A stretch of 64,000 nt of DNA, taken from NCBI RefSeq assembly GCF_902806685.2, contig NC_048539.1:7018501-7082500 (forward strand), in the 5' to 3' direction. Source of the stretch: Maniola hyperantus (Eukaryota > Arthropoda > Insecta > Lepidoptera > Nymphalidae). Below the pieces are notes generated by a model. The model did no database searches and was not told the origin of the DNA. It saw only the letters and a program-made list of their open reading frames with translations. A program made the position numbers and the translations under genes. How positions within the stretch are numbered: the first letter of the stretch is position 1; the number at the start of each line of letters is the position of its first letter. Positions 49,401-61,050 of the stretch are shown here, one piece after another.

Positions 49401-51603
49401 TGTTATACAAGCGTTATGGATTTGCAAATGTGACTGGGATACTGAAGCACCTGCCGACATAAAAAAGGACTTCTTAGATATTGCAAACACCTTTCATATT
49501 TTAAATTCAATCACAATTCCTAGATGGGTGTCATGCAGCAACCCATCTCTTATTGAAATTCACGTATTTTCAGATGCATCCGAGCGCGCTTATGGCGGTT
49601 GTATTTATGTAAGAACGGTAGATGATAATGGGTCAGTGAATGTTAGACTGTTAACTTCTAAAAATAAGGTCGCGCCCATTAAGCCCAAAACTACAATACC
49701 GCGTTTAGAACTATCCGCAGCGTTGCTTGCCACAAGACTCTGGAAAAAGACAGTTAGTGCTCTTACAATCAATGTCCATCAACACTATTTCTGGTCTGAC
49801 TCAACAATCGTATTGTCATGGTTATCAAGTTCATCTTCGCAAACAATTCAGTTCGTCAGAAATAGAGTTGGTGAGATACAAGAAAGCACTAGCGGCCATA
49901 AGTGGAACTACGTGCCTTCCAAGTCTAACCCCGCGGATCTTGTTTCTCGTGGGGTGAAGGCTGATTCCATCAGCACAGCCGCCCTGTGGTGGTCAGGGCC
50001 AGAGTTTTTGCATGAAGTGGACATCAAATTTCCGGAGATACACAAAAACTCAGACACTGTATTGTGCGCAGTCACACCACAAAATACAGAAGACGTTAGT
50101 GAAAACAGAGTTCTTCAACTCATACATAAGCATAGTAACTTCAACAAAATAATTCGAATCTTAGCTTACGTGAATAAATTCATACACAATTGTAAACACA
50201 AACCCAAAACGAATCATCTTACCCTCAACGAACTTGAAACATCTCGTAAACTCATTTTACATCATGCTCAAAAGGAAATGTTCCCTGAAGAATATTTATT
50301 GTTAAAGAATGATCAATCTTTGTCATCACACAGTAAACTTAAATCACTTTCACCATTTTTAGATTCTGACAATCTCATAAGAGTAGGTGGTCGTTTAAAA
50401 AATTCTTATTATACTTACGACGTCAAACATCCCATTCTTCTTTGCTCCAAACATCATCTCACGAAAATTTTATTTGTTTTACAACATAAAATTCTTATGC
50501 ATGCCGGCCCTCAGCTTCTTTTATGCACGGTTAGACACAACTACTGGCCTATTAATGGAAGGAATCTAGCCAGAAAAACTGTACACTCTTGTGTTCGTTG
50601 TTTTAGATTCAAGGCGTCTTCAGTTCAGCCCATCATGGGAGATTTACCCAAAGAGCGAACGCAACTGGAACATCCTTTCATTAACACAGGTGTCGACTAT
50701 GCCGGGCCGGTGCTTATACTCGACCGAAAGGGCAGGGGGGGTAGACTTACAAAATCTTACATTTGCGTATTCGTATGTTTCGCAGTAAAGGCAGTACATC
50801 TTGAACTCGTAACGGATCTTACAAAGGAGGCGTTCCTGGCTGCTCTGAATCGTTTCACATCGAGGCGAGGAAAACCTGCCACCATATTTTCCGATAACGG
50901 GACTACCTTCATTGGAGCGTGCAATGAGCTCGCTCAGTTTCTTAAAAATAGCTTAGAGTTCGTGCAATGTCAACTCATCGACCAAGGTATAAACTTCAAG
51001 CGTATCCCGGCGTATAGCCCTAACTTCGGCGGAATTTGGGAGGCGGCTGTCAAATCCGTGAAACACCACTTACGCAGAGTACTTTCCTTAACCCACTTCA
51101 ACTATGAGGAAATGGCCACTTGCCTGGCGCAAATAGAGGCAATCTTAAATTCTCGTCCTCTTACCCCCCTATCATCCGATCCTTCCGACCTCTCTTACCT
51201 ATCTCCAGCACACTTCCTCGTCGGACGACCTCTTCTATCAGCAGCTCATCCAAATTTGCTGGAAAGGAACATCAATCGACTCCAGAGATATCAGCGGGTG
51301 GAACAACTTCGCCAACATTTTTGGCAGAGGTACTCCTTGGAGTATGTCTCGTTGCTGCAGACGAAAACAAAATGGAGACAGTCAAATGGTCAACTCAAAG
51401 TTGGGTCTCTCGTCTTAGTAAGAGACCGCACTCAACCACCTCTTCTGTGGCTTATGGGTCGAGTTACAAAAATCTTCTACGGTGGAGACTCAGTTGGAAG
51501 AGTTGCCGTGCTACTCACCAAAAAGGGCACAATTACACGGGCCTACAACAACATCTGCCCTCTCCCTACGGACGACATCAGCCCGGGGGGGAGCATGTTG
51601 TGA
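46453..51603 (+). CDS. BEL/Pao gag-pol polyprotein, intact
   Basis: A single frame of 1716 codons starting at ATG 46453 (AGCAAAATGAGC) and ending TGA inside the first bases of the 3' LTR. Gag part: the DUF1759-like LPHFDGDYQHWLEFRDTY (about residues 136-153), then zinc knuckles CPFCSQLHFIFSC, CKNCLRPGHTSKTC and CKYCNLKHNTLLH. Protease: LLLDNGSTANFV near 451-462, with DNG where DSG or DTG is usual. Reverse transcriptase: VSADVEKMYR (about 787) and FYVDDFLSG (about 860). RNase H: VFSDASERAYGG (about 1038) and FWSDSTIVLSWL (about 1113). Integrase: a His/Cys zinc region near 1330-1385, then VDYAGPV, FSDNGTTF and GIWEAAVKSVK giving the D, D and E. No stop or frameshift is present. There is no envelope gene. 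The protein would package and reverse-transcribe its own RNA in the cell. Confidence 0.95.
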   Translation: MSEAKIKDLVKKRGSIKAKLTQFSSFLTLLQTSESLSEVQFKELEYRFRKIEQLYSDFDTLQTEIETLTEPPETAYQDREAFDGTYFRLLSEAQVLLSPQPNTHGRRSSILSDDSIQSNEERRHDFVRLPKINLPHFDGDYQHWLEFRDTYLSLIHNNNSISDINKFHYLRAALKGTAALTIQSLEFSANNYKLGWQLLTERYDNERLLVNQHLQTLFDLEHIQKESSHLLRNMVDVTNKNLRALTTLGMPTDHWDILIIFIMTKKLDSTTSREWEEYRNGLGGTPNLQQFTKFITKRADLLETLQDNNKYKHKSNIATFSDINKNKTQTSYTDHQKPYKCPFCSQLHFIFSCETFRKLDVESRTKKVTELNLCKNCLRPGHTSKTCRLTHCKYCNLKHNTLLHDSSKEPTSSAIALSIDITSISYQPNVLLSTAVVRVRDARNELHTARLLLDNGSTANFVTKQLSDRLGIVKKPVSSTVNGINNQTSLISESCKLVIESYYGGYTEAISCYIIAEITKYLPSSYIDTMHIPIPKNIQLADPSFNEPSEIDILVGAEVFWSVLGTNIIDLGKHQPKLRDSKLGWLLSGCLSHNKTSQSETSNNFCHFIGQNDESSLTRFWQLDSVLPQHSMSLEEKACEKIFEDTTRRDKDGRFIVTIPLKESPEVLGDSYNLAKVRFLSLERRLDRDANLKHLYTQFIQEYIDLGHMTLNQSIHQHTSNLPNVYFPHHGVLRDSTTTRLRVVFDASAATLNQKSFNSIQMVGPTVQDDIFSILIRFRQHKIVVSADVEKMYRTIYIEPSQRSLQQIVFRFHRHEALQTYTLNTVTYGTASAPYLATKCLVSLADETEDLATQRAIQHDFYVDDFLSGGDYTESVITLCKGVRDTLASAKMNLRKWQSNSLEVLHAITDIKDNSEKSLDLKLSDSSPSKTLGLHWNSVSDNLNFIIDIDTKKKLTKRNIISIISQIFDPLGLVGPCVLLAKLVIQALWICKCDWDTEAPADIKKDFLDIANTFHILNSITIPRWVSCSNPSLIEIHVFSDASERAYGGCIYVRTVDDNGSVNVRLLTSKNKVAPIKPKTTIPRLELSAALLATRLWKKTVSALTINVHQHYFWSDSTIVLSWLSSSSSQTIQFVRNRVGEIQESTSGHKWNYVPSKSNPADLVSRGVKADSISTAALWWSGPEFLHEVDIKFPEIHKNSDTVLCAVTPQNTEDVSENRVLQLIHKHSNFNKIIRILAYVNKFIHNCKHKPKTNHLTLNELETSRKLILHHAQKEMFPEEYLLLKNDQSLSSHSKLKSLSPFLDSDNLIRVGGRLKNSYYTYDVKHPILLCSKHHLTKILFVLQHKILMHAGPQLLLCTVRHNYWPINGRNLARKTVHSCVRCFRFKASSVQPIMGDLPKERTQLEHPFINTGVDYAGPVLILDRKGRGGRLTKSYICVFVCFAVKAVHLELVTDLTKEAFLAALNRFTSRRGKPATIFSDNGTTFIGACNELAQFLKNSLEFVQCQLIDQGINFKRIPAYSPNFGGIWEAAVKSVKHHLRRVLSLTHFNYEEMATCLAQIEAILNSRPLTPLSSDPSDLSYLSPAHFLVGRPLLSAAHPNLLERNINRLQRYQRVEQLRQHFWQRYSLEYVSLLQTKTKWRQSNGQLKVGSLVLVRDRTQPPLLWLMGRVTKIFYGGDSVGRVAVLLTKKGTITRAYNNICPLPTDDISPGGSML
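51585..51595 (+). other. Polypurine tract before the 3' LTR
   Basis: GGGGGGGAGCA lies directly before the LTR start TGTTGTG at 51596. A purine run at this place primes plus-strand synthesis in LTR elements. It overlaps the last codons of the gag-pol frame. Confidence 0.7.
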
Positions 51604-51907
51604 ACACAACAACTATGTAAACAAACAGATCATAGACAAGGCACTGGGTCTGTGGTCTACTCAAAAGACATTGACAGTGACAGTGATACGACATATAATG
51701 TGACAGCCTGACATTAGGCAGGAAACGGACTAACAAGCTTCAGATGAATTTTCAACACGTAACGTTAACGGACTTTTACATTACATCGATTTCAATACAC
51801 AAGTTAATAAAGGAAAACTCAAGATTCCACAAACCCAATTGCGACAGCCAAGAAGAACGAAGGTTCGAAACTTACCAGCGCCTAACCAACAGCCCAAGGT
51901 ACAAACA
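51596..51907 (+). repeat. 3' LTR of the BEL/Pao element
   Basis: 312 bases with the same ends as the 5' LTR. It differs by eye at GAATTTTCAACACG versus GAATTCAGCACG and at GATTTCAATACAC versus GATTTAAACACAC. It is followed by the duplication GATAG (51908-51912). Confidence 0.92.
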
Positions 51908-54900
51908 GATAGCCTTCTAAATAAAAAGTTGGAGATTGCAGTATTATAAAACACGATTAAGTAACTGATTGTCCATTGTTGTTAATATGTAATGTATGAA
52001 TAAGTAAATACGGTACAACTACCTGCATATTATACTTAAAACTATAAATAATAAAAGAACGCATGCATTGAGTCCTACAGGTAAACATGCCCACTTTGTC
52101 CCGCGGGGAGTGATCAGTGAACCCTCGGCTCTTGTTTTTCTACCTATGACCACAGAGTAAGGATATGATATTACATACAGAGGTTCGACGGAGCCGTATA
52201 GACAGAGCAATCGTGGCGGGACGAAGGAGCGATCCGAACTGGCCTACATAGTTAGGGGCCTATGTTGAAGATTCGTCGTGGTCGTCATCAATGGCGTCGG
52301 ACTACTGTGTCTCTCTTTATACTGTGCTATGACGCTGCAAGGTACAATAAACACATGAAGAGTACCGTAGCTGCGTAGAAAGAAACACCGCGCGTTCGTT
52401 TGCCTCATCTTGTTCTCAGAAATGAAGCGAGTTATACTTAGTAGGAAAGTAAAATTGCGTGTTTTATTCAGTCACTAGCTGAGCCGGCTCGGATTCGCCT
52501 GGATGTAATTTCTGAAAATCTTTCCTCACCTCCATGCAAATCTCAAGTTTCTTACGTTTTAATAGTACCAAAAAGATATTTAAAAGTTATACAGATAATC
52601 TACCGAGTATATACCTACCCTTCAAACGAAACGTCAATTTATAAGGGCGAAACAACTCGAAAATCGTGACAAAAGACTGCATAATAATATGAGTCAGTGG
52701 CTCTGGCATTAGTTTGGCGAGGTGCTGAGGAGTCGGTAATGATGAATCAGCTTAGCGGGGCAGCCGCCAATTGCCGTTGCCGTTGTAGAGACGCCTTGTT
52801 GGTCACCGACCTCAGCTGGTTCTGACTTGTTACAATTTCACTTTTTCTTCAAACGACGCACTCAGAATTGCTTCCAACATGCCCGCGATACTGATTCGCA
52901 ATTAGATATGTACTTATCTATTTGCAGATTAAACTGGTTGTTGTTAAACTTAAATAATTTCAATCTGGTCCAATGCGAAATGATCAGTAATTTTGCAACT
53001 CTCGCGACGATGTTTGGCTGCTCTTCAAGCCATAAAACTACGCAATTTATTGGTGCGTTGTATTCGTGGAATCCGATGTTACAGATCTGCTGTCGCATAA
53101 AGTTTATTTGACTTGTAAAATGGAAAGTTTGTTGAACCCGTAGGACCACTCATTATCGCGTCTGATGAACCCGCAGAGCCATTGTTCCCGCCGGTAATAT
53201 TCGCCGCCGCATAAAGGTAGCTACCTAAGTAGTCACTAAATATTGTTTTTGAATAGATTAATGACTATGGGCTTCATTATCATACATTATGAAATTCATT
53301 GGCTATAAATACACAGAAAAACATGAAAAGGTTAATAAATAAATAAGCGGTGAGGTTAAAAAAATAAAATAGATGAATGATACAAATCACAATGTCATTA
53401 AAAAGGTAGCAATGGACTGTTAGGTATTTACTCCGACCCGAAAGGCATCTTAATCGACTAGGAGAAAAGTAAAGTTCAAATGGTGTCATGGTAACCGTAA
53501 CTCGTAATAATTATTGTTCTGTTCTCCACCGAAGTCGTAGGCGCAAAGTAAATTCCTGATTCGGAATCAGTTGAAGTGAGTAGCGAGTGATCCTTTGAGA
53601 TGTAAAGTGTAAACATTTGAACTGTCAAGAACGGGCAGTGCCCCGGCACCGGTGTCAATGCCCTGTCGATGCCGGTTAAAAAAACGCATTGGCTCCACCT
53701 ATCCGCCGACTGTTCCTCGAGACGTGCGTTTATGTTAAGAAAAATAGAGCTGCCAATCTAATTCTGCGCTTTGTTACAGTTCGCTGTGCCCTCCTCAGCA
53801 ATACATTTTATTATGACGATTCTTTGTATGTAAATAGGTGCCAACTACATAACTATGTTTGTTGCTTTTACTGACGCGGACGTTTTCTTATAAGTAATGA
53901 CCTACCTACTCATTCCACCACATTCTTTTGAAATATTATAACTCTAAATAAGTAGATGCCTGTCTTTCCAATAGGGATTTATTGTCGCATAATGCCTCTA
54001 TTAAAGGTCAGGTTAAAATGTCGCTAAATAATAATTATTATCAACGGCAACAATGAGTACCTATTAATTATTTAATTACACCCAATGCCGTGTCGCACGC
54101 AAGCTAAACACTTCCTCTGCTCTTATTAATTGTGCAAACCACTATAAATAATTGCCTTGTGCGATCATAATGTCGACGAAGTCAATATAGCCGAAACAAA
54201 ACAAGATTCTCTTTTTATCGTACTGTGGTCATTGCCTGCTAGGACGGTGTTTTTGACCGCACCAAGGTCGTGGGGATAGGGTGTGTGAACTTAACGCCCA
54301 CACGCATCACGCCATGTGCTTAAATTTACATCGAACCTTACGCTTGGAGGAATTTCACTTCGAAGGATCATTTACCACGAAAACGATAATGTATCAAGCT
54401 ACCGATATGCACAGGGTTATTAGAACGAGGGAGTCGTGTGGTGTGTCGGGCGATGACCTGAAGAGCGAGACAGAGCGACAATAAAACTGAAGTTCGCGCG
54501 TACCACCGCGACACCATCTTTCTACTGAAGCCGTAAACCAGAAAACTGAAATATAGAGCAGTTTTTTCCACCGTTTGGAAACAATTTATTTATTTTAATG
54601 GTAATATATCGGGTACGAGTAAAGTACGCGTTTATTTGAATATGTAAATTGTATAATCAAATAGGTAGCATTATTTAAATACCTAGTAGGTTGGTAGTTG
54701 GTTACTACCTATATCAGCGCGCGTCGCTCGAACACAAAGGACTTGGTTAGGCTAATGCAATCGCTGTATCTAGGTCGCTCGTATGGATGTAACCTATTTT
54801 CGCTATTGCACAACACGATCCCACAGTACTTGAATAAGCTAGGTATTACAGCTGCCGTTCCAGTTACTCATTCAATCAATAATTATCGAACAAGTCGATT

Positions 54901-56389
54901 TCTGTCATATGATTTCATGGTGCAACACCTATTTACAATGACATCGTAATTACACTTTATGATGTAATGAATAATACTACTAATAAGATAAAATATGCGT
55001 CTGTCTGATACCTTTTCATGTCCCACCCGTTTAAATTTGATCAAATTTGGTGTAAACTGTAGAGATAGCATGTATCCCAGAGACGGTCATAAGCTACTTT
55101 TATCCCAAAAAATCAAAGGGTTCCTACGAGATTCGTAAAGGTACATCCGTTTTACTGATTTTGATGAATTAAGGAGGTAGGCAAGTATTTACAGAGATAT
55201 GTAGGTAGTTGTTCGGATGTCTAAACATAATAAAAATAAAACAAATTAGAAGATCTGTCTTAATTATTACAGATTAATTATTATTTTAGTATTCCAGTAT
55301 TTTTATGCAGAGGCGCATCAAGTGTGTGCGACCTAGAAAGGTGACCTACATTGATAAAATATAATGTAGGTACCTATCGTTCGCTTTTTGCGTCCTGTTT
55401 TATTGGGTTATATATAATTTGAACTGAATATGCACTCAGTTAACCAGAACCAGAGAAACCAGTCCTTCAACTAGTTACTAAAATATGGAATCATCATCAT
55501 ACTTAACAACTTCGCAATTTTTTTAGGTTTTAAAACAATCGTAGGTATCATCACCAGTCTATCATAGAACAAAATATGACAGAAAATAATAATTTCAATT
55601 TTTGCGCTTATTTTACTAGTTTTGCAATTTTTGTATCATATTTCAGGTGTTTCAACCCACACAGAACAGATATGGACACATAATTAATATGGATATAATC
55701 AACTAAAGTGCGATTTGAATATTTATTCTCTTGTTCACTATTCATCAGGTAAATTAGCAGTTATGTAATAGTGATGACTGATTACATCACGTAATGGAAG
55801 GCAATTTAGTTTCAATAACAAAAGTACAGTTTAAATAACAAACTTTTATACATGAGCATTCGAGTGAAAATAAACTGTTTACTCGAATGCAATGTTGCAA
55901 ACACATGTAACGTTCACGCATTACGTGGCAAATCAGACATCGTAGGCTTAACGTTTGTTCTGTTTTGCTTTATCTAGGAGGGGAAGAAAACAGTTAAGGT
56001 TTTCCCTTTGCTGCTAAAGTCATCTAATGTTTGAAGTAATATGTTAAATATATGGTTTACCAATAGCTTTATAATAACTAATAACACCGCTGCTACTGCA
56101 AATCGTTGAACAATGCGTAATAGTACGTTCCTAGCTACTACCCGTTATAAGGTACTTATTTACTTTGAGGAAATCGTTATTAACTTAGGATACTTATAAA
56201 CTATCCAAGAACCAGAATGCTTGCTACCGCAAAATAAATTTGGCCAAAAATGCTTATAAAACTGTGTCAAATTGCAATTTTTCAGCTGTAATAGTTTTTC
56301 AACAAAATGGCTATGAGCTACTACAGATAACTAAACGGACTGAACGAAACTATAAGAGTTCTTTATAAAAATGTCGTAATCAGGCAACG

Positions 56390-57070
56390 GGTGCCCACCC
56401 CATACGCGCAAAACGTGGAGAGCGTTCTGCGAGTGCGCGTCCGCGCACGACCATTACGCGCTTGCCATTTACGTCTAACTGTTTGCAGAGCGGGGAGTAA
56501 TCTGTGCGCTTCTAGTATCGCAATGTCTTCCGCGTTTTAAATATAGATCGCGAAGGCCGCGGCTCTATTAGTTATGTAGAAATACGCTAGCAATCCAAGC
56601 AAGCTACACCGAAATATCGTATACAACCTTGAAACTTAACTTCAGAGACAAAAACACAAATGTTAGTTTTTTTGCGAAAAGAACCGATTGTAATTTGTAA
56701 CGGAGTGAGATGCGCATCAAGACGGGTGAAGTGACCGATTGAACGAAGGCAACCAGTAGCACAATGGCCACAGTTACATATTTTTTTGCAATCTTGACCT
56801 TGAAATAGACAAAAGAAATAGGTAGGCAACCGGCAATGTAAATGACACGAGCTTCAGGGTTTTGAGCTTCAGGGTTTTCAACTGTAAGCAATTTCATGTA
56901 CATATTGTATTGGTCGTGTAGTAAGATAGCAAAAACTCGTATTGCCAAGGCCCGTAGAAGCCTATTCAAATTTCTGCTATATTTGTCTAGTCTGTCACGA
57001 GTATCTAGCGTGCGTGCAGCATCTTCGCTCACGTGAGCTTCGCTAGCGACAGCAGAGCACCCTTGCCTTC
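56390..57070. promoter_or_regulatory. CpG-richer block, possible promoter or enhancer
   Basis: It has a clearly higher CG dinucleotide density than its neighbours around 56400-56580 (for example GCGAGTGCGCGTCCGCGCAC) and again near 56995-57060. A 142-codon minus-strand frame (57032-56604) overlaps it but matches nothing I know. Regulatory function is inferred from composition only. Confidence 0.25.
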
Positions 57071-57605
57071 CACATACATACTCGTATTATGTCTTATAAT
57101 TTGTTTATCTAAAACTTAGATAGGAATATTGTAGATAAAACACGATGTTCCCGTACTTTACAAATGATTTAATCACCTATTTAATTTGTTTCACGTATAT
57201 TATTACGAAACTTTCAATATTTTTTTACCTAGATAGTAAATAAAATCTATTACTGAATTTCTTATAGGTCGGTATATAACATTAAAGTGAGTTACTTTCG
57301 TCACAGAATGTAATAAAATATGGTTTCGTAGAAGCAGCGAATTAATTATCTACGCTTGGCCCTGAATGGACGCGGAAGTCATTCGCGGTCTCTCCCGATA
57401 ACAATTGGCTTATATTATCAGCTCACGGCGATAATACGGCATTCAACGTAACACGCGCATTGACGTCAACAGCTGGGATCTACGGATTGTTCTACAGAAT
57501 ATTCGAATAGTTTTGCCAGCTGTAGTCAGTTTTATTAAATTAAAACTTTTGAAATTACCTGTAATTATTTTGATTTCTACTACACATAAACATAAGAAAG
57601 AATTA

Positions 57606-57785
57606 GAAAGTATAGTACGCGATAGGTTGAAATGGCAATCGGGGAAGGAAGCCCCGCACACCCACACTACCCTAGCGCTAGCCCGGTGCGGGCGAGCGCG
57701 GGTGACGTGCGGGTGTGCGGGGCGTCTCCCCGCCTCACACCCCGACTGCCGTCTCAACCTGTCGCGTAGCTTGAAAGTATCTCGA
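57606..57785. repeat. GC-rich palindromic element
   Basis: The left arm with GCGATAGGTTGAAATGGCAA, TCGGGG and GCCCCGCACACCCACAC pairs with the right arm GTGCGGGTGTGCGGGGC, CCCCGACTGCCGTCTCAACC and TGTCGCG. The centre holds CTAGCGCTAG and GTGCGGGCGAGCGCGGGTGAC. Composition is far from the AT-rich surroundings. I recall similar sequences repeated in lepidopteran genomes, so I take it as a MITE-like element and not a unique gene promoter. Confidence 0.65.
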
Positions 57786-59204
57786 ACGTTAATAAATTAT
57801 CTGTCTTCAGAGATCATTCCAAACGTCTAAAAAGTAAAAATGTTTGAAATATTTTACTATTTATCTGGATGCAAAATTGTTCTAAAATATTATCTAAATG
57901 TTAACCATTCGTCTTTTTGTCAAGTCCTTTATCATATTAACATATGTTTTAGGTTCCTCTTTGCAGCTGATGCTAGCTCAGAGTGCCCTAAAAACCTGTT
58001 GTAGATATTAGCAAAATTTATTCTAGGCTCTAAGATTAAGTGCATTCCTGAGGGGCTTTCCTACTGAATGAAACGTTAATATTACTTACCGCATTCATTT
58101 AGTAAGTTAACAGCTTTTTAACATACTTATTATAACTATAATATGTTATTAAGTATAATGTTATTTTTTTACATAACCGTGGTGATTAAATTACTTAAAT
58201 TCATAGTTATTACTATTCGTTATTGTAAAAAATATATAATTTATAGCACTTGGGAGAAATGTAGCTCTGTTTATTCGTGAAATAATTTTTAGAATCGGAT
58301 TATTAGTTCCAGAGATCATCCCTGCATACAAATTTTACTTTACCTCTGTATCTATTACCAAACCACATAATTTAACCTCTTTGTAATACTAAAGTTCTTA
58401 TAGACTGGAATCTAGATAATGCCAACTTTATCCGTGTGGATTTATGTTTTTTAAAAATTCCGAGAGCATTCTTCTTCTTCACTTGCTTGGAGGTAAAAAG
58501 GTAACAAATAGACAGATTTACTGTCGCATTTAGGTAAGGTAGGTATCTTTACTTAGTCATTTTACTTTACGGTAAATAAAAGTGCAGTTGGTGACGACCT
58601 CGCTCTACAGTTTCCGTGTGCAAATCAGCGACTACGTAGACTGTATAATATAATCGCGTTATACAGTAGCCATTACTTTACTATATTTGACTAAGCAACT
58701 GAAACAGCTAGTATATACTATATAGCTAGTATAGTAGGTACTTATTGAATATCGTATGTCATAAAATAATTATTATCTTTTGAGGAACAAATCTATCTAT
58801 CTTAATTTACTAATAATTCTTATTAAGTTAATTTAAGTAAATTTGATGTTATTAGAAGTCGCGATATTTAGCAACTATTTGTATATTGTGTGATGTGTAC
58901 GTGCTACCGATGTTGACACGTGCCAACGTTCGTACCTACTTCGTGCTTTCTTTATAGCTGCAGGCGTCATTCTGCCTCGTGGTTTTCCTTATCGCCATTT
59001 AACTGATATGACATTTCCGTATAATGCCTCTGCAAGGTAAGGCTGTTTACGAGGATATTACGTACTTTAAAAGTTAAGGCTGTTTCTTAATTGCGAGTTT
59101 TGATTGAGTTCAATGCTTGTTGATAACCTCTTCTTAAACCAAAATTTTATAATACAACTAATTAAGTATTTTTAATTCTATATCTAGGATTGCCACGTCA
59201 TTTT

Positions 59205-59480
59205 TCATTCACGAGGTGACCGGGGCTTAATATAAAGATGGTGGGTGAACCAATTCTGAAAATAACTGTGACGCCAGAGAAAAATTCGGCTGCATTGGGC
59301 AAATATTTGGCAAAGGTAGCAGCTATACTCCATGCCAGACCGAACCTGAGCCTGATAAAGAGTGCGACGATGTAGTAGCGTGAAGTTCCACTTCACCTTG
59401 TTCAGGATACTAAGCTTTTTGGGAGCTGTTTTGGCCTCTCGCACGATGTATGTTCCGAAATTTTGTCCACACCAAGAGCG
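59205..59480 (-). pseudogene. LINE (jockey-type) reverse transcriptase fragment
   Basis: The minus-strand frame reads KLSILNKVKWNFTLLHRRTL, then YQAQVRSGMEYSCYLC. This matches the KxGxLNKVxxYFTxxxRLxLYxAQVRxxMEYCSHLW block of jockey-type reverse transcriptases as I remember it. Catalytic motifs are absent. The second half drifts away from the family. A degraded fragment. Confidence 0.65.
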
Positions 59481-60058
59481 CACTTTTCGGGACGGAAATA
59501 TTTAAAAAATGTGTCTCTTGCGAGTTTTGTAGCTGTGTACGGTCTCCTTAAACTTTATAAAGTAAGGATAAATGAAGGCGGGTCATTATTATGCAACGAG
59601 GCGAACAAGCTTGGTGCGCGTGCGCTGATGCAACGTGCCTGCATGGCTATTGTTATGATAGCCGACGTCGACAGGCTGGGGGCGGTGCTACCGGCATCTA
59701 CCTAGTACCTACTTGTATGTTATCAACATAGCATGCATAGTTTTGATATCTTCTATACAGACATAAAAAAAGCGAGTTAATAAAAATATGTTAAATAGGT
59801 CGTCTCAGGCGTGCTTTCGTGTTATTGTTTGACATTTGTTAAACATTATTGAAAATATTACAATACAACTTAGAGCTATACTTATCAAATTACTGTACAA
59901 ATCATACCCACGTGGATTGGTGCCTAGAATACTGGCTGCATTTCCGCGTTGGACAGCCAGGCCTTCTGATCCTTTGCGCAAAAAATGAGCCAGTCCTTTC
60001 TAAACTAAACTTTAGATGGATCATGGGCATAAAAGTAAAGATTCCTTATTATATACTA

Positions 60059-60238
60059 GATTACGCTCGCGAATTCGTCCGCGTGGATTTAGGTTTTCAA
60101 AAATCCTGTATAGCCTGTGGCCTAGCCTATGTCCTTCCCCGGGATGTAAGCTAACTCTGTGCCAAATTTCATCAAAATCGCTTTAACTGTTGGGCCGTGA
60201 AACAGACACACTTTTGCATTTCTAATATTAGTATGGAA
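60059..60238 (+). repeat. Lepidopteran repeat, CGCGTGGATTTAGG family
   Basis: It has ACGCTCGCGAATTCGTCCGC, GTCCTTCCCCGGGATGTAAG, CCAAATTTCATCAAAATCGC and a TTTCTAATATTAGTATGGA end. It differs from the 38-kb copy in the centre, so there are at least two subfamilies. Confidence 0.7.
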
Positions 60239-60689
60239 TATGGATGGAAGTATGGATGTAGATTGTAGAATGTAATGTTTTCTAAATATTATTAGTAGTC
60301 AGTTAGGCGTACTTAGATATATGAAGGCTGCAGAGGGAGCCTGATTTCGAAATATTGACTGTACCTAGTGTAAGTATTGCAAAGCCAAGCGAGACTGTTT
60401 GTGTAGACTGTAAGCACGCCTACCTAATGGGTATGGTTTCAAATTTCAAGTATTTTACACAATTCCAGTAAGTAGTACGTGGGCGAAGTCACGGGCATCT
60501 CCATAAAACTGAACTGTCTAGAAAAGCGGACCAAGTTACGGTCTTCTGTTATTTGCTCAATAAACAATGATTACAGATATAGCATGAACATGCTATTGCT
60601 GGTTATTTACAAATTGTATTAAAGGTTCCGTGTACTTACTTCTAATCTTTCCATAGGTAGTAGCGAGTCCTTTTTTGCAACATTTTCAT

Positions 60690-61050
60690 TACAGACTGTC
60701 CGCGTGGACTACATCAATTTCGAACCCCTATTTTACCCTTTTAGGGGTCAAAGTTTTAAAAACACTTTCTTAATAGCTGTCTGCATGCCAAATTTCAGCC
60801 CGATCTGTCCAGTGTTTTGATCTGTGCGTTAATAGATCAGTCAGTTTTTCCTTTTATCGCGTGGATTTAGGTTGTGAAAATCCCGTGGGAACTGTTTGAT
60901 TTTCCGGGATAAAAAGTAGCCTATGTCACCCAGGTCTTTAACTATAACCATGCAAAAAATCACGTCAATCCGTTACTCCGTTGCGACGTGATTGAAGGAC
61001 AAACCAGTAAACCAACAAATAAACATACTTTCGCATTTATAATATGGGTA
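60690..61050 (+). repeat. Two adjacent repeats of the CGCGTGGA superfamily
   Basis: About 60690-60850 has CGCGTGGACTACATCAATTT and GCCAAATTTCAGCCCGATCT, like the minus-strand copy at 23.8 kb. About 60852-61050 has CGCGTGGATTTAGGTTGTGA, AAAATCACGTCAATCCGTTA and TTGCGACGTGATTGAAGGAC, like the 38-kb copy. They lie head to tail, in the same orientation. Confidence 0.65.

Larger units (their letters stand above)
41558..51907 (+). mobile_element. BEL/Pao LTR retrotransposon, structurally complete, with nested insertion
   Basis: Two LTRs (41558-41867 and 51596-51907) begin TGTTGTGAACACAACA and end GGTACAAACA. They differ by eye at three substitutions and one 2-base indel. The element is flanked by the duplication GATAG. 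Between the LTRs lie a candidate primer-binding site, an unusually long leader of 4585 bases, one gag-pol frame (46453-51603) and a G-rich polypurine tract abutting the 3' LTR. The near-identity of LTRs and the intact frame indicate a fairly recent insertion. The leader excess is explained by the nested element at 42226-46328. It lies antisense to the zinc-finger gene if the region is that gene's intron. Confidence 0.92.

Noticed and set aside
54698..54949. 83-codon plus-strand frame with LFSLLHNTIPQYLNKLG
   Set aside because: It looks vaguely protein-like, but I could not tie it to a family and no splice context supports it.
57443..57830. Open frames of 104-105 codons on both strands
   Set aside because: They come from a GC-rich palindrome, which keeps both strands open by composition and gives mirror-image peptides.
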